From Agrobacterium tumefaciens (GTDB lineage Bacteria; Pseudomonadota; Alphaproteobacteria; Rhizobiales; Rhizobiaceae): a DNA stretch of 64,000 nt. The DNA lies in contig NZ_CP039888.1 in the NCBI RefSeq assembly GCF_005221325.1, positions 1,984,001 to 2,048,000 of the forward strand, written 5' to 3'. Below the pieces are notes generated by a model. The model did no database searches. It was given only the letters and a program-made list of their open reading frames with translations, and had not been told where the DNA came from. Of this stretch, positions 8,718 to 18,610 are shown piece by piece; within the stretch, counting starts at the first letter, position 1, and each line of letters opens with the position of its first letter. The position numbers and the translations under genes were made by a program.

Positions 8718-9728
8718 ATGGGCGTGATGAATACCGGCGAAACCCTCGATGAAAAGGCCATCGTCGCCTCGGCCGAAAAGGCGCTTTCCGACATTGCGGC
8801 GATCCGCACGGAAGTCTCCAAGGTCATTTTCGGGCAGGAAAAAGTGGTGCAGAACACGCTGCTTGCCATCCTTTCCGGTGGCCATGCGCTGCTCGTCGGC
8901 GTTCCCGGTCTTGCCAAGACCAAGCTCGTTACCACGCTCGGCACCGTGCTCGGCCTCGATGCAAACCGCATCCAGTTCACGCCGGACTTGATGCCGTCGG
9001 ATATTCTCGGTTCCGAAGTCATGGATCAGGATGAAAACGGCCGCCGTTCCTTCCGCTTCATCAAGGGCCCGATTTTCGGCCAGCTGCTGATGGCCGACGA
9101 AATCAACCGCGCCAGCCCGCGCACGCAGTCCGCGCTGCTGCAGGCCATGCAGGAATATCACATCACCATGGCCGGCCAGACCTATGAGCTGCCGAAGCCG
9201 TTCCATGTTCTTGCCACCCAGAACCCGCTGGAACAGGAAGGCACCTATCCGCTGCCGGAAGCCCAGCTCGACCGCTTCCTGCTGCAGGTGGATGTCGGTT
9301 ACCCCGAGCTGGCCGCCGAACGCCAGATTCTGCTCGATACGACAGGCACCGCCTCCGGCGAAGCGCGCCCGGTGATCGGCGCCGAACGCCTGATGGAAAT
9401 TCAGGCCCTCATCCGCCAGATGCCGGTCAGCGACAAGGTCGTCGATGCAATCCTGTCACTTGTCCGCTCCGCCCGCCCCGGCCACGGCAACAAATTGACC
9501 GATAAACACGTTGTCTGGGGTCCGGGCCCGCGCGCCGGCCAGTCGCTGATGCTGACGGCCCGCGCCCGCGCGCTCTACGAAGGCAGGCTCGCCCCATCGC
9601 TGGACGATGTCCATGCGCTGGCCGAACCGGTGCTGGAACACCGCATGGCGCTGACCTTCGCGGCCCGTGCCGAAGGCATGTCGGTGCGCGATGTCATTGC
9701 AGCCCTCGTGGAGCAGGCGAAGAATTAA
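8718..9728 (+). CDS. MoxR family AAA+ ATPase
   Basis: A 336-residue AAA+ ATPase. Walker A is GVPGLAKTK (61-69), Walker B is LLMADE (123-128) followed by INRASPRTQSALLQAM, and sensor 1 is ATQNP (166-170). The C terminus is the helical lid. MoxR proteins act as chaperones that remodel or assemble partner complexes, normally with vWA-type proteins encoded next door. The start has GAGGAGA a few bases upstream. It heads a plus-strand operon with a DUF58 protein and two large membrane proteins, so the partners are probably its neighbours. Confidence 0.94.
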   Translation: MGVMNTGETLDEKAIVASAEKALSDIAAIRTEVSKVIFGQEKVVQNTLLAILSGGHALLVGVPGLAKTKLVTTLGTVLGLDANRIQFTPDLMPSDILGSEVMDQDENGRRSFRFIKGPIFGQLLMADEINRASPRTQSALLQAMQEYHITMAGQTYELPKPFHVLATQNPLEQEGTYPLPEAQLDRFLLQVDVGYPELAAERQILLDTTGTASGEARPVIGAERLMEIQALIRQMPVSDKVVDAILSLVRSARPGHGNKLTDKHVVWGPGPRAGQSLMLTARARALYEGRLAPSLDDVHALAEPVLEHRMALTFAARAEGMSVRDVIAALVEQAKN

Positions 9729-9764
9729 AAACCGCGAGCCCAACCTTTCGCGAAAGGAGTGCCT

Positions 9765-10679
9765 GTGGCATCCATCGGCCAGATCGTAGACAAGACGCCG
9801 GGTAGCGAAGTTCTGGCGCGCGCGCGCCAGCGCGCCGCACTGGTGCCGGACTGCATGGTCGAGGCAAAACGCATCGCCAACACCGTCACCGCCGGCTGGC
9901 ACGGCCGCCGCAAGCGCGGCATCGGCGAGAATTTCTGGCAGTTCCGCCCCTATGCCGAAGGCGAAAGCCTGTCGCGCATCGACTGGCGGCGCTCGGCCCG
10001 CGACGACCATACCTATGTGCGCGACCGAGAGTGGGAGGCGGCCCACACCATCTGGCTCTGGGCCGACATGTCGCCGTCGATGATGTTCAAATCCACCCTC
10101 GGCTCGGTCTCCAAGGAAAGCCGCGCGCTGGTGCTTATGCTGGCGCTGGCGGAAATCCTTGCGCGCTCCGGCGAGCGCATCGGCTGCCCGGGCATCATGG
10201 AGCCGGTCTCGGCCAGAAACGCCGCCGAACGGCTGGCCGCCGCCATCATGCATGCGCCGCTGACGACAGGCATGCCGGAAACGGGCATGATCCGCGGCGC
10301 GAGCGATATCGTCCTGATCGGCGATTTTCTCGATGATGCGAAAAACGTGATGGAGCGGATTTCGCCCTTGGCGCGGCGCGGCCTGCGCGGCCATGTGGTG
10401 GAAATCGCCGATCCGGCCGAAGAGACCTTCCCCTATTCCGGCCGCACAGAATTCAGCGATCCCGAAACCGGTGAAAAACTCGTTTCCGGCCGCGCCGAAA
10501 CCATTCGCGAGGATTACACCCGCGCCTATCTCGCAAGGCGCGAGGCCCTGTCCTCGTCGTTGCGCCGTCTCGGCTGGAACTTCGTGTTCCACCGCACCGA
10601 TCATCTCGCCTCCGAGGCGCTTGTCGCCATGCACATGTATTTGTCCGGCGCGCCGGCACAGGGCGGTGGCCATCGATGA
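9765..10679 (+). CDS. DUF58 (vWA-like) protein, MoxR partner
   Basis: A 304-residue protein with the DUF58 signature GIGENFWQFRPYAEGE (52-67) followed by IDWRRSAR (73-80). Residues 101-105 (DMSPS) match the DxSxS first part of a MIDAS metal site, so the fold is probably von Willebrand A-like. Start choice: GTG at 9765 with AAAGGAG at 9753-9759; a GTG at 9759 overlaps that ribosome binding site and is less likely. The stop overlaps the next gene's ATG (ATGA). DUF58 proteins are the standard companions of MoxR ATPases. Confidence 0.9.
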   Translation: MASIGQIVDKTPGSEVLARARQRAALVPDCMVEAKRIANTVTAGWHGRRKRGIGENFWQFRPYAEGESLSRIDWRRSARDDHTYVRDREWEAAHTIWLWADMSPSMMFKSTLGSVSKESRALVLMLALAEILARSGERIGCPGIMEPVSARNAAERLAAAIMHAPLTTGMPETGMIRGASDIVLIGDFLDDAKNVMERISPLARRGLRGHVVEIADPAEETFPYSGRTEFSDPETGEKLVSGRAETIREDYTRAYLARREALSSSLRRLGWNFVFHRTDHLASEALVAMHMYLSGAPAQGGGHR

Positions 10680-13486
10680 GCGCATTGCCTTTCGTCTTCA
10701 CCAGCCCCTACATCCTCTTCGGCCTGCTGGCGCTGCCCGCCATCTGGTGGCTGCTGCGGCTCACCCCGCCGCGCCCCAAGGCGGAGGTTTTTCCGCCGCT
10801 GAAGATTCTGGCCACGGTGCTGAAGCGCGAGGAAACGCCGTCCAAAAGCCCATGGTGGCTGACATTGCTGCGCATCGCGCTCGCCGCCGCCGTGATTTTC
10901 GCGCTGGCCGATCCGGTGGTGAACCCGCGCAACAACAGCATTGCCGGCTCCGGCCCGCTGGTGCTGGTGGTCGATAATAGCTGGGCCTCCGCACCCGACT
11001 GGGAGAGACGCGTTGCAACCGCTCAGGCCCTGATCGGCGATGCGGAAAGGGCCGACCGCCCCGTCTCCATCAGCTTCACCGCCGATGCCGAACATGATGC
11101 CGTGTCGGGAACGACAGCCGTGGCGCTGGAAAAGCTCGCCGCCGCCAAGCCGAAACCGCTGATGCCGGACCGCGTGCGCACGGCCGAAGCCATCACCGAA
11201 GCGCTGAACGGCACAACTCCCGGCACGCTCGCTTATATTGCCGATGGCGTTCAAACCGCGCAGGATGAAAACGCGATGCGAACGCTTGCCAGCCTCTCGC
11301 CCGCCGAATTCCGCATCGTGAAGGGCGACGGCAAGGCCATCGCCGCCATTACCGGTGCCACCAACAATGCCGATGCCATGAGTGTTAGCCTTTCACGGCT
11401 CGATACGGCCGAAGCGGCAAGCATCACCGTCAATGCACAGGACAGTCAGGGCCGTATCCTCGCCAATGGCGCCGCCAGCTTCGCGCCCGGCGCGGCCGAA
11501 ACGACGGCAACGGTGGAAGCACCCTTCGAACTGCGCAACGATTTCGCCCGCCTCTCCATCGAGGGTGTCTCGACGGCGGGTGCGGTGCATCTTCTGGACG
11601 ACGGTTTCCGCCGCCGCCGCGTGGCGCTGCTAGCCGGTGAAACCGGCAATGATTTCCAGCCGCTCCTCCAGCCGCTTTATTACATCAGCCGCGCCCTCCA
11701 GCCTTTTGTCGATCTCATTCCGCAGCGGCAGGCCGATCTGGCGCAGGCGATCCCGGAAATCCTGCAATCAAACCCGTCCGTCATCGTCATGGCCGATATC
11801 GGTCGTCTGCCGCAGGAAACCTATCAGCCGCTGCAACGCTGGCTCGCCGGCGGTGGCACGTTGATCCGCTTCGCCGGGCCGCGCCTTGCCGCAGCCCCCG
11901 CCGACGATCCGCTGGTGCCGGTGACATTGCGCCAGGGCGAACGCGCACTCGGCGGTGCACTCTCCTGGGCCGAACCGCAGCCGCTTGCCGATTTCCCCGC
12001 TTTCGGCGCTTTCGCCGGTATGCCGAAGGCTGATGGCATTCTCGTCAAACGACAGGTTCTGGCCGAGCCGACGCCGGATCTGGCCGAACGTACCTGGGCA
12101 AGCCTTGCTGACGGCACGCCGCTCGTCACCACCCGCAATGTCGAGGCTGGCCGCATCGTGCTATTCCATGTCAGCGCCGAGGCCAGCTGGTCCGACCTGC
12201 CGATATCGGGCCATTTTGTCGATATGCTGCGCCGTATCGTGCAACTTTCCAAGGCAGGCGGCGCGTCCGCCGCCGCCAATGCGCCGGCTGCAGCCCAACC
12301 ACCGTTCCGCCTGTTGACAGCAGAAGGCGCGATGTCTGCGGAAATCGGCACTGCCCGCCCGCTCGAAATGCGTGCCGGCCAGCCGCCCCACACCGGTTTC
12401 GACAATCCCCCCGGCCTTTACGGCACAGAGGATGGTTTCGTGGCTCTCAATCTCCTGCCCGCAGGTGCTACGCTGCGTCCGCTCGACACATCCGTTGCAG
12501 GTGTCGGCACGACAAACGAAGCCCTGATCGGCGAAACGGCAAAATCGCTGCGCCCCGCCCTCTTCATCGCCGCCTTCCTGATGCTGATTGCCGATAGCCT
12601 GATCGTGCTCTTCATGAACGGCGCCTTCGCGCGCCTGCCGAAAGCCCGCAGCGCGACAGTCGCTGCAATGCTTCTCGCGCTTGGCGTCTTCGCCGCGATG
12701 TCCCCAACGGACGCCCGCGCAGACGATCCCAAACCCGGCGACGAGCAGATATTCGAGCGGCTGGACACCACCCATCTCGCCTATGTCCGCACTGGCGAGG
12801 ACGATGTCGACCGCATTTCCGAACAGGGTTTGCAGGGGTTGAGCGAATTCCTCACCTGGCGCACAACGCTGGAACCCGGCCAGCCTGTTGGGCTCGATAT
12901 CTCCAAGGATGAATTGTCGTTTTATCCGATCATCTACTGGCCGGTATCGGCGACTGCCCCCATGCCGTCGAGCGCTGCCATTTCCCGCATCGATGCCTAT
13001 ATGCGCGCCGGCGGCACCGTGCTGTTTGACACGCGTGACCAGTTCTCCTCACTCGATAGCGGCGCAACCAGCGCCAATGGCGAGCGCCTTCAGGCGATCC
13101 TCGCCAATATCGATATTCCGCCGCTGGAGCCCGTGCCGGAAGACCACGTTCTGACGCGGTCCTTCTACCTGCTCACCAATTTCCCCGGCCGTTACAATGG
13201 TTCGCCGCTCTGGGTGGAATCCCGCCAGGGCGCGGCCAAGACCACCTCCGGCCTCTCCTCATCTGGCGATGGGGTGACGCCGATCATGATAACGGGCAAT
13301 GATTTCGCCGGTGCCTGGGCCGTCGATCCGCAGGGCGCGCCGGTTCTGCCCACAGTGCCGCCGGATGAGATGCAGCGCGAACACGCCTTCCGCTCCGGCG
13401 TCAACATCATGATGTATATGCTGACCGGCAACTACAAGGCCGATCAGGTCCACGTTCCCGCACTTCTCGAACGGTTGGGGCAGTGA
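10676..13486 (+). CDS. BatA-like membrane protein with C-terminal DUF4159 domain
   Basis: A 936-residue inner-membrane protein. The N terminus (FTSPYILFGLLALPAIWWLL, then a second hydrophobic segment near residue 65) is the aerotolerance-regulator BatA N-terminal domain, followed by a vWA-like region starting LVLVVDNSW. A hydrophobic pair lies near residues 625-680. The segment from about 659 (VAAMLLALGVFAAMSPTDARAD) looks like a buried signal peptide and is followed by the DUF4159 domain to the end. That layout suggests an old fusion of two proteins. It overlaps the DUF58 stop and is one base from the next gene, so co-expression in the MoxR operon is very likely. Confidence 0.87.
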   Translation: MSALPFVFTSPYILFGLLALPAIWWLLRLTPPRPKAEVFPPLKILATVLKREETPSKSPWWLTLLRIALAAAVIFALADPVVNPRNNSIAGSGPLVLVVDNSWASAPDWERRVATAQALIGDAERADRPVSISFTADAEHDAVSGTTAVALEKLAAAKPKPLMPDRVRTAEAITEALNGTTPGTLAYIADGVQTAQDENAMRTLASLSPAEFRIVKGDGKAIAAITGATNNADAMSVSLSRLDTAEAASITVNAQDSQGRILANGAASFAPGAAETTATVEAPFELRNDFARLSIEGVSTAGAVHLLDDGFRRRRVALLAGETGNDFQPLLQPLYYISRALQPFVDLIPQRQADLAQAIPEILQSNPSVIVMADIGRLPQETYQPLQRWLAGGGTLIRFAGPRLAAAPADDPLVPVTLRQGERALGGALSWAEPQPLADFPAFGAFAGMPKADGILVKRQVLAEPTPDLAERTWASLADGTPLVTTRNVEAGRIVLFHVSAEASWSDLPISGHFVDMLRRIVQLSKAGGASAAANAPAAAQPPFRLLTAEGAMSAEIGTARPLEMRAGQPPHTGFDNPPGLYGTEDGFVALNLLPAGATLRPLDTSVAGVGTTNEALIGETAKSLRPALFIAAFLMLIADSLIVLFMNGAFARLPKARSATVAAMLLALGVFAAMSPTDARADDPKPGDEQIFERLDTTHLAYVRTGEDDVDRISEQGLQGLSEFLTWRTTLEPGQPVGLDISKDELSFYPIIYWPVSATAPMPSSAAISRIDAYMRAGGTVLFDTRDQFSSLDSGATSANGERLQAILANIDIPPLEPVPEDHVLTRSFYLLTNFPGRYNGSPLWVESRQGAAKTTSGLSSSGDGVTPIMITGNDFAGAWAVDPQGAPVLPTVPPDEMQREHAFRSGVNIMMYMLTGNYKADQVHVPALLERLGQ

Positions 13487-13487
13487 C

Positions 13488-15572
13488 ATGACATTGACCT
13501 TCGCCCCCTTCCTGCCGTGGATCGTGATCGCCGTTCTGGCCGTCGCAGCGCTTGCCCTTTCCTTCATCGGCCTCTGGCGCGGCGTGCGTGGCGCATGGCT
13601 GCGTGGAGTAGCACTTGTCGCCCTTCTTGCGGCCATCGCCAATCCGCTTCTGACGCAGGAGGAGCGCGAGCCGCTTTCCACCATCGTGCCCGTCATCGTT
13701 GACCGCTCGCAGAGTCAGGACGTGCAGGACCGGCCGCAAATGACCGATACGGCGCTGGAGACGCTGAAAGACCGGCTCTCCCGCTTCCCGCGTATCGAAC
13801 CGCGTATCGTCGAAGTGCGCGATGATGGGGAGAGCGATTCCCCCTCGACCCAGCTTTTCTCGGCGCTCTCCTCCGCCGTTTCCGATGTCTCGCCGTCCCG
13901 CGTCGGCGGCGCGATCTTCCTCAGTGATGGCCAGATTCACGATATCCCCAATGCGCTGCCCAATGCCGAACAGGCGCTTGGCTTCCGCGCCCCCGTGCAC
14001 GGGCTCATCACCGGCAAGGCCGATGAATTCGACCGCCGTATCGAGATCGTCCGCGCCCCGCGTTTCGGCATCGTCAATGAAGAACAGCAGCTGACACTGC
14101 GTGTGTTTGATGACGGCCGCCCCGCAGGCGGTGGCTCGGCAGAAGTGACGGTGAAGATGAATGGCGAAGAAATCGCCACGCTACAGGCCACACCCGGCCA
14201 GCCGACGCCGTTCAATTTCAAGGTTCCGCGTGGCGGCAACAATGTCATGGAATTTTCGGTCGCCGAACTTCCCGGCGAAGTAACGGCTGCCAACAACCGC
14301 GCCGTCCATCTGATCGAAGGCATCCGTCAGAATCTCCGCGTGCTGCTCGTCTCCGGCGAGCCGCATGCCGGCGAACGCGCCTGGCGCAACCTCCTGAAAT
14401 CCGACGCCTCGGTCGATCTGGTGCATTTCACAATTCTGCGCCCGCCGGAAAAACAGGATGGCACGCCGATCAACGAATTGTCGCTGATCGCCTTCCCCAC
14501 CCGCGAATTGTTTGTCGAGAAGATCAACGATTTCGATCTCATCATCTTCGACCGCTACCAGCATCGCGGCGTGCTGCCGATCCTTTATTACGATTACATC
14601 GCCCAATATGTCGAAAAGGGCGGCGCACTCTTGATCGCAGCCGGACCGGAACATGCCGGTCAGGATTCGATCGCCATGACCCCGCTCGCCTCAGTTCTGC
14701 CGGCGCAGCCAACAGGTCAGGTGCATCAGGCCGCCTTTTATCCGCGCCTTTCGGAAGCCGGCAAGAAACATCCTGTCACCCGTGGGCTGGAAGGCTCAGG
14801 CAACGAACCGCCGCAATGGGGCCGCTGGTTCCGCACCATCAGCGTCGATCCGCCGCAAGGCCAGACCGTGATGCTGGGCGACGGGCAGGACCCGCTTCTG
14901 GTACTCAATCGCCAGGGTGAAGGCCGTGTCGCCATGCTGCTGTCCGATCAGGGCTGGCTCTGGGCGCGTGGCTACGAGGGCGGTGGCCCGCATGTGGCGC
15001 TGTACCGCCGCATCGCCCACTGGCTGATGAAGGAACCGGAGCTTGAAGAAGAGGCGTTGACGGCGCGAGCCAATGGCCGCACCCTGCAGATCACCCGCCA
15101 GACCATCGGCGACGACCCCGGTCAGGCGAGCGTGCGTTTCCCTTCCGGCAAGACCGAGAACATGGCCTTCACCACCACCGAGCCCGGCCTTTACAGGATC
15201 GAGCGCCGCATGGATGAAACCGGCCTGTTCGAGATCAAGAACGGCGATTTCACCACCCTCGTCCATGTCGGCGCGGTGGATGCGCCGGAATTCAAGGCTA
15301 TGATTTCAACGACCGAAACGCTGAAACCGCTGGCCGACGCCACCAAAGGCAGCGTGCACCGGGTGGCCGATAATTCCGGCCGTATCGCCCTTCCCGATAT
15401 ATTGCCCGTCCGCGGTGACATCAGGGTTGCGGACGAGGACCGCATGCTGATACGCCTGACCGACGAGACGGTGCTGAAAGGCGTCAACACCCTGCCTCTG
15501 TTTGCCGGTTTTGCCGGGCTTGGCGCCCTGCTGCTTGCCTTTTCCGCGCTCTGGTGGCGTGAGGGCCGGTAA
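13488..15572 (+). CDS. Large membrane protein of the MoxR operon, glutamine-amidotransferase-like core
   Basis: A 694-residue protein with two N-terminal hydrophobic segments (about 5-50), a long periplasmic-type region and a C-terminal membrane anchor (TLPLFAGFAGLGALLLAFSALWW). The middle (around DFDLIIFDRYQHRG and GGALLIAAGPEH) resembles the class I glutamine-amidotransferase-like fold seen in several MoxR-linked membrane proteins; I see no catalytic triad, so it is probably structural. The start lies one base after the previous stop. It is probably assembled or remodelled by the MoxR ATPase. Confidence 0.82.
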   Translation: MTLTFAPFLPWIVIAVLAVAALALSFIGLWRGVRGAWLRGVALVALLAAIANPLLTQEEREPLSTIVPVIVDRSQSQDVQDRPQMTDTALETLKDRLSRFPRIEPRIVEVRDDGESDSPSTQLFSALSSAVSDVSPSRVGGAIFLSDGQIHDIPNALPNAEQALGFRAPVHGLITGKADEFDRRIEIVRAPRFGIVNEEQQLTLRVFDDGRPAGGGSAEVTVKMNGEEIATLQATPGQPTPFNFKVPRGGNNVMEFSVAELPGEVTAANNRAVHLIEGIRQNLRVLLVSGEPHAGERAWRNLLKSDASVDLVHFTILRPPEKQDGTPINELSLIAFPTRELFVEKINDFDLIIFDRYQHRGVLPILYYDYIAQYVEKGGALLIAAGPEHAGQDSIAMTPLASVLPAQPTGQVHQAAFYPRLSEAGKKHPVTRGLEGSGNEPPQWGRWFRTISVDPPQGQTVMLGDGQDPLLVLNRQGEGRVAMLLSDQGWLWARGYEGGGPHVALYRRIAHWLMKEPELEEEALTARANGRTLQITRQTIGDDPGQASVRFPSGKTENMAFTTTEPGLYRIERRMDETGLFEIKNGDFTTLVHVGAVDAPEFKAMISTTETLKPLADATKGSVHRVADNSGRIALPDILPVRGDIRVADEDRMLIRLTDETVLKGVNTLPLFAGFAGLGALLLAFSALWWREGR

Positions 15573-15661
15573 AGATGCTTCGACCCGGCGGCCGCGCCGG
15601 GCTTCTCCGCCTCCGGTTGAAACCCAAATCGGTCGCCGCCCGGCGTCTGGAGAAAAACACC

Positions 15662-16075
15662 ATGAATTTCGTTTTGAGCGACGTCGCGGATCCAGAGGCC
15701 GAAAAGGCCATTCGCGATCCGCTGGTGGCCTACAATATCGCCCGTTTCGGCGAAAGCGATAAACGCGAACTCAACATCACCATTCGTGATGAAGACAACG
15801 TCGTTATCGGTGGTCTGGTTGGCCATACCGCGCGCGGCTGGCTTTACGTGCAGCTTCTTTTCGTGCCGGAAGCCATGCGCGGCCAGGGCATGGCCCCGAA
15901 GCTTCTCGCAATGGCGGAGGGGGAAGCACGAAAACGCGGCTGCATGGGCGCCTACATCGACACCATGAACCCGGACGCCTTGAGGACCTACGAACGCTTC
16001 GGTTTCACGAAGATCGGTTCGCTCGCGCCGCTTTCCACCGGCCAGTCGATCACATGGCTGGAAAAACGCTTCTGA
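15662..16075 (+). CDS. GNAT family N-acetyltransferase
   Basis: A 137-residue single-domain acetyltransferase. The acetyl-CoA-binding motif A is LLFVPEAMRGQGMAPKLL, followed by the conserved NPDALRTYERFGF helix-strand. The start MNFVLSD at 15662 has GGAG upstream; the longer frame from 15575 is unlikely. Substrate unknown. It follows the MoxR operon by 89 bases in the same direction and could be co-transcribed with it. Confidence 0.85.
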   Translation: MNFVLSDVADPEAEKAIRDPLVAYNIARFGESDKRELNITIRDEDNVVIGGLVGHTARGWLYVQLLFVPEAMRGQGMAPKLLAMAEGEARKRGCMGAYIDTMNPDALRTYERFGFTKIGSLAPLSTGQSITWLEKRF

Positions 16076-16086
16076 TCGCGTACCAG

Positions 16087-17400
16087 TCAGGTCAGCGCAA
16101 CCTGCCGCGTTTCCGCATTGATCATGGTCGCCGCAATGGCGGCCAGCACCAGCAGCCCGGCAAATATGCCGATCGCGACCCCAAAACCCTGCGCGATCGC
16201 ATAACCCAGCAGAGATGGCGCCAGCAGGCCGCCGAGCCTTGCCATGGCGCCCGCAGCCCCCATGCCGGTCGCCCGTGACTCCGTCGGGTAAAGTTCCGGC
16301 GTGAAAGCATAAAGCGCACCCCAGGTGCCAAGCAGCGCAAAGCTCATGATGAGAAGCGAAGCGGCAATCATTACTCCACCGGTGGCAAGGGTAAAGAGCA
16401 GGCAGCCGAGCGCTGAGAGCAGGCAGAAACCGATCAGCGTCGGCTTGCGGCCCCATTGTTCGACGCCATAGGCGGCAAGCGCATAACCGGGGATTTGCGC
16501 CAGCGCCACCAGCACCAGAAACCCATAACCGCGCACGAAGCCGAAACCGTCTCCCGCCAGTTTCGCCGGCATCCAGGTGAAGACACCATAATAGGAGACG
16601 GAGACGAGAAACCAGATGGCGAGGATCATGATGCTGCGCTGGCGGAGCGCCGGTGAAAATATCCCCTGCCCCTTGGTCACGTCAGGCTGGAAAAGCCCGG
16701 TTCCGGCATCGAGCGGCGCGTGGCCATTGGTCACCAGCATGCGGTTGACGACGGCCTTGGCTTCTTCGGATCGCCCAGTGCGCAGCAGGTAGAGCGGCGA
16801 TTCCGGCACCAGAAAGCGAAGCCCGAGGCCAAGAACGGCTGGGAAAGCCGTCACCGCGAAAATATAACGCCAGGCATCGGCCACGCCAGCAAGGCTGGCA
16901 CCCCACGCCGCCAGCGCCACGATCAGCGTGCCGACGGCCCAGAAACCTTCCAGAAAGACCAGCCAGCGCCCGCGATTTTTGGCAGGCAGGAACTCCGCCA
17001 TCATCGCATAATCCACCGGCAGCGTGCCGCCCACTGCCGCCCCGGTGAGAAAACGCAGGATGAGCAAAATGGTGAAATCAGGCGAGAATATCGAAAGCAC
17101 GCCGAACAGGGCATCGCAGGCCACGGTAACGATCAGCACCCGGCGACGCCCATATCGGTCCGCCAGACGCCCGAAACCGGCAGCACCCAGCAACATGCCG
17201 AAAAAGAACGCGGTGCCGGTCTGCAACGCCTGCGGCACCGTCAGGCCGAAGGTTGCGGCAATCGAGGCGGCGGTGAAGCCGACGGCAAGAACCTGCATGG
17301 CGTCCGCTGCCCAGACAAGGCCGAATATGCCCATCAGCCGCCGCTGATAGGCGCCCGCGCCTGCGCGCTCCAGCGCATCGTTCATGGTGATTGCCGTCAT
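16087..17400 (-). CDS. MFS transporter
   Basis: A 437-residue, 12-segment major facilitator. The loop 2-3 signature GRLADRYGRRRVL and the PESPLYLLRTGR linker between the halves are visible, placing it among sugar/organic-acid (SV2/AAHS-like) MFS symporters. The substrate cannot be assigned. The start at 17400 has a GGGGACGGG stretch upstream. It is convergent with the GNAT gene (11-base gap). Confidence 0.88.
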   Translation of the reverse strand: MTAITMNDALERAGAGAYQRRLMGIFGLVWAADAMQVLAVGFTAASIAATFGLTVPQALQTGTAFFFGMLLGAAGFGRLADRYGRRRVLIVTVACDALFGVLSIFSPDFTILLILRFLTGAAVGGTLPVDYAMMAEFLPAKNRGRWLVFLEGFWAVGTLIVALAAWGASLAGVADAWRYIFAVTAFPAVLGLGLRFLVPESPLYLLRTGRSEEAKAVVNRMLVTNGHAPLDAGTGLFQPDVTKGQGIFSPALRQRSIMILAIWFLVSVSYYGVFTWMPAKLAGDGFGFVRGYGFLVLVALAQIPGYALAAYGVEQWGRKPTLIGFCLLSALGCLLFTLATGGVMIAASLLIMSFALLGTWGALYAFTPELYPTESRATGMGAAGAMARLGGLLAPSLLGYAIAQGFGVAIGIFAGLLVLAAIAATMINAETRQVALT

Positions 17401-17747
17401 GCCCGTCCCCTTCGAAATCGACTTCCGATTGCTATCTTATAGGGGGAGAAACGGAATTGAATTTTCGCGAGGGCGCGGCATCGTTTCAAGATAGAACACC
17501 ATCGCCGCCCTCACTATACGTTTCCACCATACAAGAATGGAGATCTGCACGGCAGCCTCGATATTCGCCGTAATTTGCGGCGCTTCAACCTCCGTCATAC
17601 CGGCCTTGAGCCGGTATCCAGCCAGCCCAAGTCCTTGGGCTGAAAGGAGTCTTTTCTCCACGCCGACGCGTGTCGGCTGGATTCCGGCTCAAGGCCGGAA
17701 TGACGGGTCCGTTGGTAAAATATCAATCCCGCCGTAAAGGACATGCC
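17401..17747. other. Intergenic region holding a large inverted repeat
   Basis: No gene is visible here. The region holds the MFS upstream sequence and a 113-base inverted-repeat element (17593-17705), listed separately. Short open frames across it are only translations of the repeat. Confidence 0.6.
17593..17705. repeat. 113-bp inverted-repeat element
   Basis: The left arm starts CGTCATACCGGCCTTGAGCC and the right arm ends GGCTCAAGGCCGGAATGACG; the arms are near-complementary over about 30 bases. The inner part carries a CAGCCCAAGTCCTTGGGCTG hairpin and a CCGACGCGTGTCGG hairpin. It looks like a dispersed, non-coding palindromic repeat of the kind found scattered through rhizobial and other proteobacterial chromosomes. 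Confidence 0.8.
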
Positions 17748-18314
17748 TCAGCCGTAAACCCTGAGAGGCTCCTCGAAACCCTCATCTTCCGCAGTAGCAG
17801 GCATGACGGCCTCGCAGTTGCGCCAGCCGATCTTGCCCTTCAGCCGCTGATGAACGTCGTCGCCAAGCGGCACCACAAGCACCCGGTTCGGGTCAACCGG
17901 CCCCGGAAAATCGAGCGCCGCATAAGCAACCTTTTCGAAACCAAGCGGCATGTAATAGGGCGGATCACCGATCAGAATGACAGCCTCGGAGCCCTTGCGC
18001 CGGGCTGCCGCAATGGCGATCCGGACGAGTTCGCGGCCGATGCCCATATTCTTGTGCGAAGGCCGAACCGCAAGCGGTCCAAGCATATGGCCCTTCACCC
18101 CACCGGCCAGAACCGGCGTCATGCGCACCGAAGCAATGGTTTCGCCATCGTCAGCGCAGACGAAGGACAGCGACCGGTCATGCGGCCCCTGCTCGCGGAT
18201 GCGCGCCGCTGCACGGGTGTGCCGGCCGGGACCAAATGCTTCTTCGTTGATGACTTCGATGATGGCGTCGTGCGACGCGTCCTCGGTGAGGTAGACAAGA
18301 TCGTGCTTGGACAT
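17748..18314 (-). CDS. GNAT family N-acetyltransferase (YhbS-like)
   Basis: A 188-residue acetyltransferase. Motif A is LGPLAVRPSHKNMGIGREL, followed by AVILIGDPPYYMPLGFEKV, the pattern of the YhbS group. Substrate unknown. I start at the ATG at 18314 (MSKHDLVYLTED); a TTG at 18350 would add 12 residues without similarity. It is separated from the glutathionyl-hydroquinone reductase gene by a 296-base divergent region in which I see no gene. Confidence 0.82.
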   Translation of the reverse strand: MSKHDLVYLTEDASHDAIIEVINEEAFGPGRHTRAAARIREQGPHDRSLSFVCADDGETIASVRMTPVLAGGVKGHMLGPLAVRPSHKNMGIGRELVRIAIAAARRKGSEAVILIGDPPYYMPLGFEKVAYAALDFPGPVDPNRVLVVPLGDDVHQRLKGKIGWRNCEAVMPATAEDEGFEEPLRVYG

Positions 18315-18610
18315 GAAGAGACCGAAACTTCCAGAATGCGGATGCGACAATAGATGACGGCTGCGCCGGTAAGGGCGTTCAGGAGCGTCAGCGTCGTCGG
18401 AGCATCCGTGGTTCGATCATAGTCAGCAATTTCCTCAGATTTGTGAAAATCGCAATTATCAGGAAAATTCCCACCCGTCCAGAACAAATCTCGAGGCCAT
18501 CCCATTCAGCCTGTGCAGGACCGGAAACGCATTGTTCAATGCCTTGCGGGTTCGCGGCGTCGCGCAAAGCAGGTAGGATCGCGGTCAAGGAAACAGACAA
18601 GGAGATCGTC

